Shown: positions 37,003 to 48,520 of the stretch, piece by piece
Position numbering within the stretch: the first letter of the stretch is position 1
How the letters are laid out: the number at the start of each line of letters is the position of its first letter
Assembly: GCF_000182565.1 (NCBI RefSeq)
Contig: NW_015971543.1
Location: 1,056,138 to 1,120,137, forward strand
Origin: Spizellomyces punctatus DAOM BR117
Taxonomy: Eukaryota; Chytridiomycota; Chytridiomycetes; Spizellomycetales; Spizellomycetaceae
Direction: 5' to 3'
Length of the DNA: 64,000 bases
Made by a program: the position numbers and the translations under genes
The notes under the pieces: generated by a model
Database searches by the model: none
Told to the model about the DNA's origin: nothing
Seen by the model: the letters and a program-made list of their open reading frames with translations, nothing else

Positions 37003-40000
37003 CTACGACGAAGACTTCGCATATATCGGATGCAAGAATGACTTGATGCGACCTCGGCTGGAAAAGGACGGGATCGGTCTTAGGTACAATCCTCCTATCA
37101 GATAGCGGCCCAATATACGTACCACATCCTTTGGGTCCAGATCATAGTGGATGACAAGTGATGAGGGCGGTACGGTGGAGATTTGCAGATGACACTTCTT
37201 CCATACGCTAAAAAAGTTGGAAGTTTTTCTGAATGTGAAAGATCCAGCGAGATACTGCGGGAAGACAAACCACTTCAGCATTGTAATTATTGTCACAAAG
37301 GAACTTGCCAAATTACTGACCTTCGCCATAGGGGCCTCTGCCATGCTTTTGATTTCCATGTCATTCTGCTCGATATATAAATCAGAATGCATAATTCCGG
37401 AGAGTCCCTTAATTCCACCACCTCCGTCTTCGGAGGCCAGGAAGACCATGTATAAATGAGTTCCAATCAGCAGTGTCCATATGACAGCGACCATCACCCA
37501 TAATAGACTAAATCGGAAAACGAATCGCTCAAACGCAGTATTGTTCCTCGTAAAGTACGCATACGGCACAAGCATCAACGAGAGTATAATCGTCCAGCAG
37601 CTGTCAATGGAGATAGGCGTCAGTGACACTGAGCATTAGGCCAACAAAAAACACTTGGTAGTCGGTACCGACATAGTATATGCTATTTGTTTCGCTTCCC
37701 CAAAGTCCGTCGGAGCGTTGCGCGTCTTCCACGCCAAAACTGCATTTATGAGTAGCAGAATGACATTGAATCCGTTGACGAGACTCGCGAGCACGTAGCT
37801 TCGCGTAATATTGGCTGATCCACAGATACGAATATATGTGGTTGGGGTAGTTTGTAGGACAACTATAGGATAGTCCAGCCCCGTCCAGAGAATTAAAAGT
37901 AACTGGAGAAAAGCGCTTGTTGGCTGATTGCAGTTTCAGCAAAGTTACGTGAGGTACCAATTACCAGTGTTATCAAGAGAATCGCTCCGCTGATTTTGTA
38001 CAGTTCCCGATTGGGCATCGCGATGGTTTGAAAATCGGCGTTGTCTGTTTGTAAGAGTTAGCTCATTGTCATTGAGCGACAGAAACCGCATGTTTGCATA
38101 GCGAAATCAAAGATGCTAACCAAAAATGCGCCAAATTCGCCATGCCTTAGCTGCAACGTTTGCCTATCAGCAGATTGATACTAGTTAGTGGTCACCGAGG
38201 TTTTCCTGACCATAGAATAATGCTACCATCACAAGGGCAAATCCGACCGATTGAGTCCATCTTTCTATTGTACATGTTTGAGGACTGATATCAACGACAT
38301 TTACGTAAATGGTGGATAACATCGACACAAGACCAATCTACAAGCCAAACAGAAACGCATTAGTACGAGCGCCAACTATGGTAACTGAATTGCTCTTCAC
38401 ATACCAAAATATTGACACAGAAGACAGGGCTCCTTTTGACCATTACCTTGTCCGTTCTCTTCCACAAAATCAGCGCCAGGCTGACGATGCAGATTGCAAT
38501 GGTCACCGAATACAGTGTAGTAAAAACCGCTCCGGTTGCGTTTTGGATAGTGATCTGATCGCGGACCAGCACGACATGATCTAAAGGAACCGTTTGACGG
38601 TTGCCGTACCATGTCGGAGCTGCCTTCAATGTCGCCTTCTGCATATCAATACTGCCAATAACGGGCAGCGCACGCGCCGAAAAGTAGGACTGTGAATCCC
38701 AAGCAGCGCCGTCAAATTGATATATATTTGTATGTCTAGAAAAACGCAACATGACGATTAGAGCTGAAAACACAAATTCAAAGGGGCAGAAACTAACAAT
38801 AGTCGGTCTCCTCTACTTGACAATACGATTTTACCGGTGGTTCCTTCATAACCAGTCGAATTCCACACTTGTAGGGTAAGGGATTTGTGAAGCTCTTTGT
38901 CATACCAGTCGAGAATGGTCAGATTGTCTCGGTTAAGGACTAGGTCAGCGGCGTTGGCAACTAGGTAGCAGGGAGGATATGATGAATAAAGTATGGTTCG
39001 AAACTCTTTCCTGCAAGGGAAGGACTACGGCAACATACAACTGTAGATCATGTCGTAAAATGTTCTTCCCGGTGGGAGAGTAGTTAGTCCCAGTGCCTGT
39101 GTACTTCACCTGAAATAAGATTGCAACTTGTGCATTACCTTGGAATAAGCGATAGCTCCTTTATTGCATATCGATCAGACCACCTATTTAATGACATTAG
39201 GGCCATTGTTACAAATCTATGCATCTTTGGACCTCTACAGCCTCATTACCTGTCACTGTTCTCGTCAATATATGCATCCCACCGGCCTTTCAAGTGCGTC
39301 AACATAGCTGGCTGTAAAAGGGGGTCATTATCATATTGCGTAGCATCCTCTTCGACGGTTATCAATCCCCTGGACTGTGCGAGAAAGTCTTCGCCAAAGG
39401 TTTGGATCATGGTGACATTATCCAGGACATTTATTGCCTGTGCACATTGTCCATCCATGTCAGTTAGTTTTGGTAAGACTATAATAAGGTGGAGCGTAAA
39501 GAAACTGTCTCACATGGCTAGAGACCCAAGCGTAGTCTTCTCCCACGAGTCCATACATACTACATTCTCAAGTGAGCGCTTGACAAGGAAGTGACATGAT
39601 TGAATCTTCATACCTGGCAGTGTAATATCAGCAGCGGCACATAGGACCCATGGTTACCGTGGAGGAGGTAAAAAACTCGCACTGCCTCGTATGCAGAATA
39701 AGCAACGGCCATTGCCTACCACAGAACAGACAAAATACATCGAAGAGGCGTACATACAATTTGAGTCTTTCAATTCGTTCATTGCCGGTCCAAGTTCCCT
39801 CATGCAGGTCGTCATATTGAAGAGAACAGCGCAATCTTCGCAGTAGCATTGCGCAGACGTCCCTTTTGACCACCGCAAGGACAGGCCAGTGTTAACTTGA
39901 ATACAGGTCTCCGATGCTGCATCTAATATCGCTTGGGATGCTGGAAGACATGGGTATTAGATGAAGAAGGCAGCATCAGATGAGTTGACAACTATCAGGC

Positions 40001-41113
40001 TACCAAGGTATGCCCCCGGATCCTGGGCACGAACGATTCCGATGTTGGTCCAGTTGAATAAGCCCGCAACCTTGATAAGATTCTTGTAGCGCTCTGTACC
40101 GCTAGTCATGAGCCAAAAGAACTACCGAGAACAAAACCAAGTCAATAGTGAAATCCAACTATCACAAAAGGGACTTAAACGAAACGTTACCTCAGACCCG
40201 CTTGGACATGATGGGTTGTCGAAAAATGCACTTCCTTGCGAGAACTAGCAATGACCGACTTGTTGATTTTGATATTGCTAAATGAAGTAGTACTTTGAAC
40301 ACCCTAGCTTCGTTACCTGAAAGGCGGTTGAAAAAGCGGCACTCGTAACCGTATCCTGGTCATTTACAGCTCCAATCACAAACGACAGTTGTGCTTGCGT
40401 CAGTCCTGTGACTGTTTGCTTTAGCTGGTAGAACGATGCTTGACCATCAGGGTTCCTAATTAAGGAGGAAAGCTAATCATGAAGATGACATTACCGTTAA
40501 ATCCGAATTGCTGTTGTCTGAAATGTAATCGATCTTCCTGGTGAGAAGCACGCAAAATAAAGGTATGAAACACCAGCCTGAACTATACCAAGAAAGATTA
40601 CTTCCAATTTAGAGTCAGGAAGAAGGTTCGGATTGTTGTTAATTTCCGTTTCCGCGAGTAAAGATGCAGCCTTCGTCCACATAAATGTCTGACTGGACAT
40701 GGGATGAGATTAGCTAGGCATGTACATGATTTTGGGAAGCTTCACACCACAGGTGTTGTCTTGGCATGTCTCTCTCATGCTCACCAGGTTTTTGGCGCAT
40801 ACAAATCCGATGAGTTGTCGCAAGAGGCCGGCTGCACGGAGACCCCCACACGAAGTAAGCCCCCTTTTCCAGGCAATGTTAACCGGGACGCTGGATGTGG
40901 GCCAATAATTGGTAACGGAAACTGTACAGGAGGGATGGGAAAAGGAGTTGGTCCGCGAATGTATGGTTCGGAGGTCCCGTTGTCATCCTGCATTATTGTT
41001 CCATTTTCAAAAAGCCCCCGGTATGTGAGCCATGGAGCCCGAACAGCTGAAGCACATGCGGTCCCGATCAGATGAAGGATGCATAAGAGCGTGCTGAGAA
41101 GGTTGTGAGACAT
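37003..41113 (-). CDS. Class C G-protein-coupled receptor, GABA-B/mGluR-like
   Basis: One long gene of 15 or more exons with some uncertain joins. It begins at 41113 with a signal peptide (MSHNLLSTLLCILHLIGTACA), ending its first exon at 40785. A bilobed periplasmic-binding ligand domain follows, for instance around 40692-40589 (FMWTKAASLLAETEI), 40460-40320 (FVIGAVNDQDTVTSAAFST), 40120-40010 (MTSGTERYKNLIKVAGLFNW) and 39690-39640 (AMAVAYSAYEAV). Then comes a stalk with WNSTGYEG, and from about 38550 seven membrane helices with CIVSLALILWK, RSPVFCVNIL, AKAWRIWRIF, NGFNVILLLINAVLAWKTR, FVFRFSLLWVMVAVI. A cytosolic tail closes at 37003. GABA-B-type receptors of this layout are known from chytrids. 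The ligand is unknown. Confidence 0.75.
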
Positions 41114-41525
41114 TGGTTTATGGAACGTTATTAGGTTGTGAGCACATTTGAAAAGTCCACAGCGGGTGTGTGTGGAGCATTTAGGATGTGGCTTCGTAAG
41201 ACGGACCCCTTCATACGGATCTGTATTCATGTGTACACGTTTTGCCTTTGGTGCCTTGGACTTGTTCATAGAACAAAGTCCTCCTGATTTAGGGGGTGAT
41301 CCTTAGATCCCGAAAGTGGGAAATCTCAGGGTGACAAAGTAGCGCCAATTAACCCATCATGATTTGTCATTGGGGCGATATATGGACATCGTCCATATCC
41401 GCTCCCTGTTAAAAATGCTTGCATAAATGATTAATCTTAATCCCTGTCTACTGCGTGCTACTTATTGCAAGTTCCAGCATTCAACGGTTGTCGATCTCTA
41501 CTGCATCAGCCAAAAGTCTCACTTT
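41114..41525. other. Intergenic gap, promoter side of the GPCR
   Basis: The 412 bases between the GPCR start codon and the stop of the NAMPT gene, both on the minus strand, contain no credible frame. Short inverted stretches appear but none is strong. Confidence 0.5.
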
Positions 41526-43830
41526 CTAATTCCCGATAGCTACGTTAGTTATAGATTTAACTTTCTTGATCTTTTCCTTAAGCTCTGGAGAAAGCACGTC
41601 GAATGCAGGAGGAAGCGCGGCCCATTCTTTACGCACACGCTGTCGTACTGTCGTGTAATCATCGAACTTGGGCACTACCCCATTATCATAGACGACTTTT
41701 AGGAGGTTCTCACCCGCAGGGCCGGCTTCGCGAGGATATACCATGGGAACCTACGGACATGGAAAATTAGTCTCACACGCATTATCCCAAGACCAAGCCC
41801 AAAGATTACCTGCTGTTCATTTTTGATGACGACAAATTCGCCAGGAAGACTGATTTTTTCGGATCCGGTTTTCGGCATTTTCATCACATCTCTGGTAAAT
41901 GAAAAAATATGTGTTAAAGCATGCCAACCATTGCCAATCCTTAGCGTCGTACATGCCTCTCTGTCCCGTCGAGATAGATCATCTTGCTGAGTTTTGTAGC
42001 AAAACTCATCGTATCCCGATTTACTCTCTAATCCGTACGTAAGCACATTCAGTTTGGCTATGTACAAACCATCGAAAATGAGACAGTTACCTGCAACAGC
42101 CCTCCACCCATCCCAAAGGCTATATTTTGTGCAGCATATCCGGCTTCTGTGACTGCTTTGAGGATCGCCTGCAGCGTGCTGTAGGTGACGGCGTCTCCTT
42201 GGATGATACTGGCTCCTCGCAGGACCTGGAATACTTTCAATACGCCAATTCTTGTACCGTTGAAAACAAACTTGCATACCTTGAACCCTTTCTTATTGGT
42301 GTCTGCACCAAAGACTTTCTCAATTGCCCTACATTGATTCTCAAGCTGACTTGTAACAAGCAAATGCCTATTTATGTGCGCACCTCAAGCCGAGTAACAC
42401 CACTTCAACTGGATCGCCGCTGTCAGGACGCAAAACAAGAAATCCACCCTTTTCCAGCTTATGCTTGGCTATAATCGGAAGAACATTGTCCAGGGCGTTG
42501 ACATAATCGTACGAGTCCATGACGCAAGCGCAAACGCCGGTGCCAAACTTATCCAACAACTGGATAATTGCTTCCTAAAAACATGGCTAACTAAGCTCTG
42601 GTATCTGCGACCGCAACAATTACAGCCGAAATACCTTTTCGGTTGGGTATGCGGTCATCACAGAATGCTCCGTTGCCGGGATAGAAGTGGCCACGGGTTT
42701 CCCATCATTCAGTCGGAATTGGGCATAGAAGGCCGCGCTGAGGGTGTCGGTTCCTTCGAAGTTCAACTAGTGAACGGCGAGTGTTACACCTTGAAGTCTT
42801 AAAGATCTCGACCCATGACTTACTAAGTGAGCACATCCGCCAATGATTGACTGCTCAACCGATGTGCACGCTCGGAAACCAAAATCGTGCAGCCGGCTGT
42901 CACGTTCACGTTCATGTTCATGAGCGTTTATCGAACTCGTCACAAGACTGAAAACCGCCAGTACCTATTCAGTGTCCAGTAGCCATCTTCATCCACCGAT
43001 CTCTCGTATGCAGCCTCAATGACATCTCGCGACCTTCTTGATAGTGTGGCTACTGTGGAAGGATACTTTCTACCGTCCTCAGCATCAGGTCGACTAGGAA
43101 AGTCTCACACCAAGTCATTTAACATACCCAAACCATGGTCAAAATCGTTTCCAGGTAGGTAACAAGGCGGGAATATTCATTTTCTGCGGTGATCTGGTAG
43201 ATGGGGACACGCGGATACGCGACGGTTCCTTCCGGTAGAGCTTCAATCTTCACAGGAAAGTAACCTAATGCCTCGCGCCCTATTTAGTATGGCTATTCGG
43301 TAATAGGGCACGGATGCTCGCTGTAGCACACCATTGTTTTCTTCAATAAACTGTCGTAATACTAATTAAATCGAGCCCACGAAACTCTTCAAGCACCTGC
43401 GTCCTCATGACACACTCACTTTTATAAACAAATCCTTAGGAAAAGGAAATTGTGTGTACCCTTGATGAGAGCGAATATAAATAACACTCGGCTGTGGAAG
43501 ATGTATAATAATGATACGAACCCGCATTATGCATGGAAAAGAACCTTTCCGCAAGGGCAACGTCTTCCAAGGTCCATGGTTTGGAGACATAGTTCTCAAT
43601 AATGTAGCGAATGCCGTAGGCAACGATACGGCGGTCATTCAGATCCTTGTCATAGCCTGTGCGGAATTCACCATACGCGATCATCTGCAGGTTACAAATA
43701 CGTGAGACTCCATAGTCCCTAATTCCTTCGCCAGAGTAATGTGTACCTTTTTGGCCTCAGGATATAGCTCAAAATGGGTCGTTTTGTAAGAATCCGTCAA
43801 CAACGGAAGGGGGACCCCGAACGGGATCAT
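41526..43830 (-). CDS. NAMPT: Nicotinamide phosphoribosyltransferase
   Basis: Fourteen exons: 43830-43747, 43684-43522, 43460-43420, 43350-43332, 43264-43128, 43065-42965, 42947-42824, 42766-42635, 42574-42384, 42328-42280, 42225-42091, 42027-41957, 41891-41810 and 41750-41526; about 517 residues (human 491). Marks in order: LLTDSYKTTHFELYP, YGIRYIIENYV, YPSTVATLSRR, RLHDFGFRACTSVEQ, IPATEHSVMTAY, MDSYDYVN, FLVLRPDSGDPVEV, GASIIQGDAVTYSTLQ, NIAFGMGGGLLQ and the final MPKTGSEKISLPGEFVV. This enzyme makes NMN from nicotinamide and PRPP in NAD salvage. Most fungi use nicotinamidase (PNC1) instead. One exon is only 19 bases, and the intron 41892-41956 needs GC at its start. Confidence 0.92.
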
Positions 43831-44273
43831 GGCGATCGCGGCGTGTGTGAATTGGAGGACGGATGGTGGACCGTTGTGCTGCTGTCAAAACGGAATGGCG
43901 CGCACTCAAACGCTGAGTCCGACGGCCGGGCAGATATCGGAGGGCTTTGATCTTAGTCATGTGCGCGTTCGCGATCAGATTCATTAAAGACGGGGTTGGA
44001 AGATAAGCCAACAGATGGACGGGGGGGATTTCACGCATTTCAAGGACAATACACAAATGCTGGCATTTGGAGCGCTGCAGAGTCTACGACAGCGCTGACA
44101 GTTGCGACGAGTGCGGGTGTAGGAACTCGGCGATCTTGTCGTAGGGTGCCGGCGGGAAGAGCAAGCGATCTGGCCGGTTCGAACCGTTGACCTATCGAAA
44201 TTGAAATACACAGCCACATGGGAGAAAACGACCTGGGAAGCATCTGCCAAATGTTCCAATTTCTTCCAAAAGA
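43831..44273. other. Intergenic gap between divergent NAMPT and AlkB genes
   Basis: The 443 bases hold no gene I can support. Minus-strand frames reaching to 44259 are Arg/Ser/Cys-rich without any motif. It should contain promoters for both genes. Confidence 0.5.
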
Positions 44274-45102
44274 ATGGAATGCTCCAAAGTGCCTGGTCTA
44301 TTTCTCATCGATGATTTTATAAGCAAAGAGGTATGCTTTTCCTGCTTTTCTCAGCCATGACGCCGCCCTCAGAACCACGTCAGTTGAAACTGACCGCCAG
44401 CTTTTGCATAGGAAGAAGACCAATTGTTAGCCACGTTGGACGGGAGGGCATGGGGGGGCAAGGGGCAAAAACCCAATGAAGAACTACGGCGACGAACTCA
44501 ACAATATGGCTATTTGTTCTCCTTCCGAACGCGGCAAGTCGAAGAACACCTTGGCCCACTTCCGGCGTTTGTCGATGGTGTTGTCGAGCGGATGCGGGCG
44601 TTTGGAGTGTTTGCCAAAGAACCACCAGAATACTTGCTCGTGAATGAGTACGAAAGGGGGCAAGGGTAGGTGGAGAAAGTGATTTCGCTTAGAGACGCTG
44701 TAGATCTCTATCGATGAGGTTAACAAAACTCGGACCATTCATTATCACAGAATAATGCCCCATGTTGATGCCTCAACCTTTGGGTCTACAGTAACCTCGC
44801 TATCACTGCTCACTCCTTGCGTAATGACATTTAGCAAGAGGGATTCTGGAGAAAGTGTAGACATTTTGCTGCGTGAGTATTGCAAGATCACGATCGTCGT
44901 TCATATTGGGTTGCACATTAGGAATCTCATCTGGTATGCATGATTTTAGGGCCCCGGTCGTTGTTGGTTCTCACCGGGGATTCAAGGTACAATTTCACGC
45001 ACAGTATATCAAAAAATCAAGTAGATCATTACTGCGGCGAACCGATTGAGCGCGGTCGCAGGGTGTCCCTGACTTTTCGGCGCAGAGCGGAGTCGTCATG
45101 AT
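44274..45102 (+). CDS. AlkB-family 2-oxoglutarate/Fe(II) dioxygenase
   Basis: Exons 44274-44330, 44412-44665, 44751-44872 and 44951-45102 join into about 194 residues. It starts MECSKVPGLFLIDDFISKEE, the usual lead-in to ALKBH folds. The core reads YLLVNEYERGQG, then IMPHVDAS, where His and Asp bind iron (HxD), LSLLTPCVMTF, SLLVLTGDSRYNFTHSI (third iron-binding His) and RRVSLTFRR, whose Arg binds 2-oxoglutarate. This is close to ALKBH4/6/8-type proteins, which act on tRNA, protein or alkylated nucleic acids. No RNA-recognition or methyltransferase domain is fused, unlike ALKBH8. It runs toward the METTL4 gene with 119 bases between stops. Confidence 0.87.
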
Positions 45103-45221
45103 CACGACGTCGGCGATTGCGCGGTTTCCCATTCGGATTCTCCTCTTTCAAAGAAAAGCCCCGACGTGCATGTAGAGACAAATAGCAGAGACTGCACGTA
45201 CGAAATGGAGAATAACTGCCA

Positions 45222-46796
45222 CTATCCCAACTCTGTTGGCGGCGGTGCGAGATACCCTTCGGTTGTCTGAGTGAGGTATTGCACATCATTGAACCGCAGG
45301 ACTTCGTTTCCCCATGACGTCCATCCTGGAAGTAGATTTCTTGCAAAGATCTCGAGTTTTTGTGCGTCTCTTGGCAAGAACGGGGCGATAGCATCTGTAG
45401 AGTTGTTAATGTGAGCCATGTCCATGAGCATTGGAAAGAGCCGCGATGTATGCTATTTTTACCATCTAAGAGCGGTTTTCGAGAATGATGTTTACTGGGT
45501 ACGCTGCATATGGCTCTCCTTGTTGGTAAGGAGGCTACGGGGTCTGGGTGACTATTGCTAGCGTGCTGCGCTCTTCCTATAATTAACACTTCGTATGGCT
45601 TTCTGTGAAGGCTATACTCGTTGGAAGCTCTTAGCTACTTTTTGACTAGAGCAAAGAACAACCATTTATGTGGTACCTGTCCAGGTCTACAACCCACTCT
45701 CCCTTCAAGGTAACTTTAAGCCAATACCATTCTGCGACGTAAGCTAAGCCGCATGCACTGAAGAGCTTGTCGCGAACAAAGCGCTGGTATTTCGGTTTGT
45801 TTGTTACCCACACAGCCAGACAACCTCCGGGTTTGATCAGATGTTTCAAGGGCAGTCGGAACAAGTCATAGATATCAATTTCTTGGTATTTCCCAGCCCT
45901 ATAGCCAATCAGTAAGCGGTTTTTAGGGTCCACCGACGGAGAAGATACCTTCGAACACTTTTATTTGGCCAGGGTGGATCCATCAGTATGAAATCGAAAG
46001 GATTTACTATTCTCGCCTATTATTAGTGACTTGCCCTACCCGACAGGCTGCAGATGGGTGTGCGCTTGAACCTTACGTGATCTGAGCAATTGGGCTTGAG
46101 ACAAGTCCGACATAAGGAAGACGGAGTGAGGTGGTACAATGAAGGAATGCCCCAATACTGGCAGGGTTTTGCACTCATCCGAATCATTGGAGATGAATTG
46201 ATGGTATAAGCTGCTGATATCCAATTCTCTAGAAACATCTGAGCAAGACATTCAGATGACGAGTGTACGAAACCCTTTCCGCTCATCAATGTCACAATAT
46301 GCCTACCATCCACTGGCACAATACCACACGCTTGATCCGTCTCCTCCGATTCTAGAGCGTGTTTGGAGGAATCCGCAATATCCGCTAATTCTCTAAACTT
46401 GATAAAATCCAAGTCATCTATAGAAGCCCCGCTACTGGTATCGGCGACCGCAGCGGTCGTCGGCAATGGAAACGTTCCCGAATGAAGGACCAGACTTGCA
46501 TGCGCTTCCGAAAGCCAGTGGCAAATAGAGCTGTGCAGCTCATTTATTCCATTTTGCTTATTTACATGGTCCGATTTGACTTGCTTGGAGCGTTTGCGTT
46601 TGCGAACATTTGGTGCGTCGACTCCCGCATCTCCCTGCTCCACCGGTAACGCCTTTGATACATGTTGCTTTGTTCGTGCAGTATATGGGGCTAGAACGTC
46701 GAAGGCGGATGCTGGCCAATGCCAGGCGTCGCCGAGAGTGTAAAGGTGAGGCCGCAAAACCCAACCAAAGTCAGACTGGTAAACGATCTGCGACAT
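45222..46796 (-). CDS. METTL4: METTL4-type MT-A70 adenine methyltransferase
   Basis: Exons 46796-46307, 46238-46077, 46006-45949, 45898-45677, 45602-45463 and 45394-45222 give about 414 residues. The N-terminal ~160 residues are poorly conserved, then FIVPPHSVFLMSDLSQAQLL and FDFILMDPPWPNKSVRR hold the catalytic DPPW motif, followed by AVWVTNKPKYQRFVRD, AEWYWLKVTLKGEWV, KPYEVLIIGRA and the family end LEIFARNLLPGWTSWGNEVL. METTL4 relatives methylate adenine (m6Am in U2 snRNA in animals; DNA 6mA has been proposed). Early-diverging fungi have abundant DNA 6mA, so the substrate may be DNA or RNA. The first intron donor (gtaggc) was chosen over one that would make a 35-base intron. Confidence 0.9.
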
Positions 46797-46949
46797 TGCC
46801 AGCAACAGGAAACGTCTATTGGGAGCTCAGATCAGCATCGGTTAATCACGTGCGCTGAATTCCATCCTATCGAACCGTCGATCCCCTCCTGCTTACCACT
46901 CTCCGATCAGCTTCCCAAAGCAGTTTGCACGAGCTGCATAGGATCGGGC

Positions 46950-48460
46950 ATGGCTCCTCTTCTCACCGTCGACACAGTCTTGGGACCGATATACAAAGTC
47001 GCTTTCGTTAACCCGTACACAGCCCCAGTTTTCTGGGTAGTTCTATCCATCATCCTGGTCCCATACGCGCAGATCATACTATGGTCGACATGCATCATCT
47101 TTGGAGCAATTCCTGCTATTCTTCACATATACCGAAACCGAAACGCGAGGCCCATAAATGATTGGAGTAACGAGATCGTTCTTATAACCGGCGGTAAGTT
47201 GAATTTTCCATGTCGTATTACTCCTATGCGGAGAATACTGAAAATTGGAACCTAACGGTAGGCTCGCATGGCCTCGGGAAACAGCTTGCTGAAACCCTGG
47301 CGTACAAGCATGCGCCCAAGAAAATCGTTGTGTTGGATGTTCGACCCACCATTTTCAATGATGGTTTGTCAAATAAATGTCTACACGTACTCCAATTTGC
47401 TGGATTAAGTATTTCCTTGCGATCGACATGTCAGGTTCGATTTCTTACTACGAGTGCGATGTCGGAGATCAGCAGATGGTTCAGAAAGTAGCAGAGCGCA
47501 TAATCCGAGAGGAAGGACATCCGACGATTATCATTAACAATGCCGGAATTGTCAACCATGCTCTGTCGGTCGTCGATACACCAGATCCTGAAATTGAAAG
47601 GTGAAGTCTATGACGACTTACCAAGGTCTCGCGACGTTTGCATGTCCATCGCTAACCAAACTAACCAATGGTTGACATAGAGTGATCAAAGTCAATCTCC
47701 TCGCTCAGTTTTGGATAGCCAAAGCTTTTCTGCCAAATATGCGGAAAACTGACCATGGCCATATCGTAAACATTCGCTTCTAGCTATCTGTGCTGCTCAT
47801 TAGCATACCCGCTAAGTACATGCACTTGCACTTAGGTGACGGTATCGTCTGTACTTGGTTCATCAGCAGCGGCATTCGCAAGTATGTGTCGATCATGGAG
47901 ATCTGATTGGGATGCACCGATTTGCTAAAGGTTATCCCCATCCAGCCGCTTATTGTGCATCCAAGTCGGGCGTCACTGGATTTCACGAAGGCTTGCGGCA
48001 AGAACTTCTCGGAACGTGAGTTGCGCCGTCTTGTACCTTCCTGTGTTTTAAAGGTGGAAAAAGTTGATGTTGTCACATAACCACCAGAAATATACGCATG
48101 ACATGCGTATATCCGGGTCTAATTGACACTGGCATGTTCACCGGTATGGTACATCAACGCCCGTGGTTAACGCCACATCTCAAAACTTCCGAGGTCTGCA
48201 ATGCGATTGTGACGGCATTGGAAACCGGCCGTAATCGCGACGTCTTCCTTCCCTTCTACACATATGTTGCTCCCTTATTACGCTTCTTACCCATTGAAAT
48301 TGGGGATGCGGTACGAGAGGTAAGGAACCTTAAATTTGGCTGGAACAATGCACGACCCATGATCATCAAACTTCATATAATTTACAAAACATGACAGATG
48401 TCTGGCGCAAACCAGGAAATGCTAGCATACAAATACAGCGCAAGTGCTATGTCTACATAA
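46950..48460 (+). CDS. Short-chain dehydrogenase/reductase, RDH10/HSD17B11-like
   Basis: Exons 46950-47193, 47262-47363, 47435-47600, 47681-47765, 47836-47881, 47931-48015, 48088-48319 and 48398-48460; about 340 residues. An N-terminal membrane anchor (FWVVLSIILVPYAQIILW) is followed by the cofactor motif VLITGGSHGLGKQLAE (TGxxxGxG), NNAG in INNAGIVNHAL, catalytic Ser in VTVSSVLGS and the YCASK active-site Tyr and Lys. CVYPGLIDTGMF is the usual PGxxxTxM block. This fits membrane-bound SDR16C-type enzymes that act on retinoids, steroids or lipid alcohols. The last exon (SGANQEM...) replaces a readthrough frame that would end at 48394. It is divergent from METTL4 (153 bases). Confidence 0.85.
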
Positions 48461-48520
48461 AACAATATATCCTACACACCCAATCCATAAAATAATGATA
48501 CTCTACACGACCGCTTGTCT

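Noticed and set aside
36768-37046. Plus-strand frame of 92 codons between MFS and GPCR genes
   Set aside because: Overlaps the GPCR 3' end on the other strand and has no recognisable content.
46239-46273. 35-base intron in METTL4 using a gtttcg donor
   Set aside because: An upstream gtaggc donor in the same phase gives a 68-base intron of normal size for this genome.
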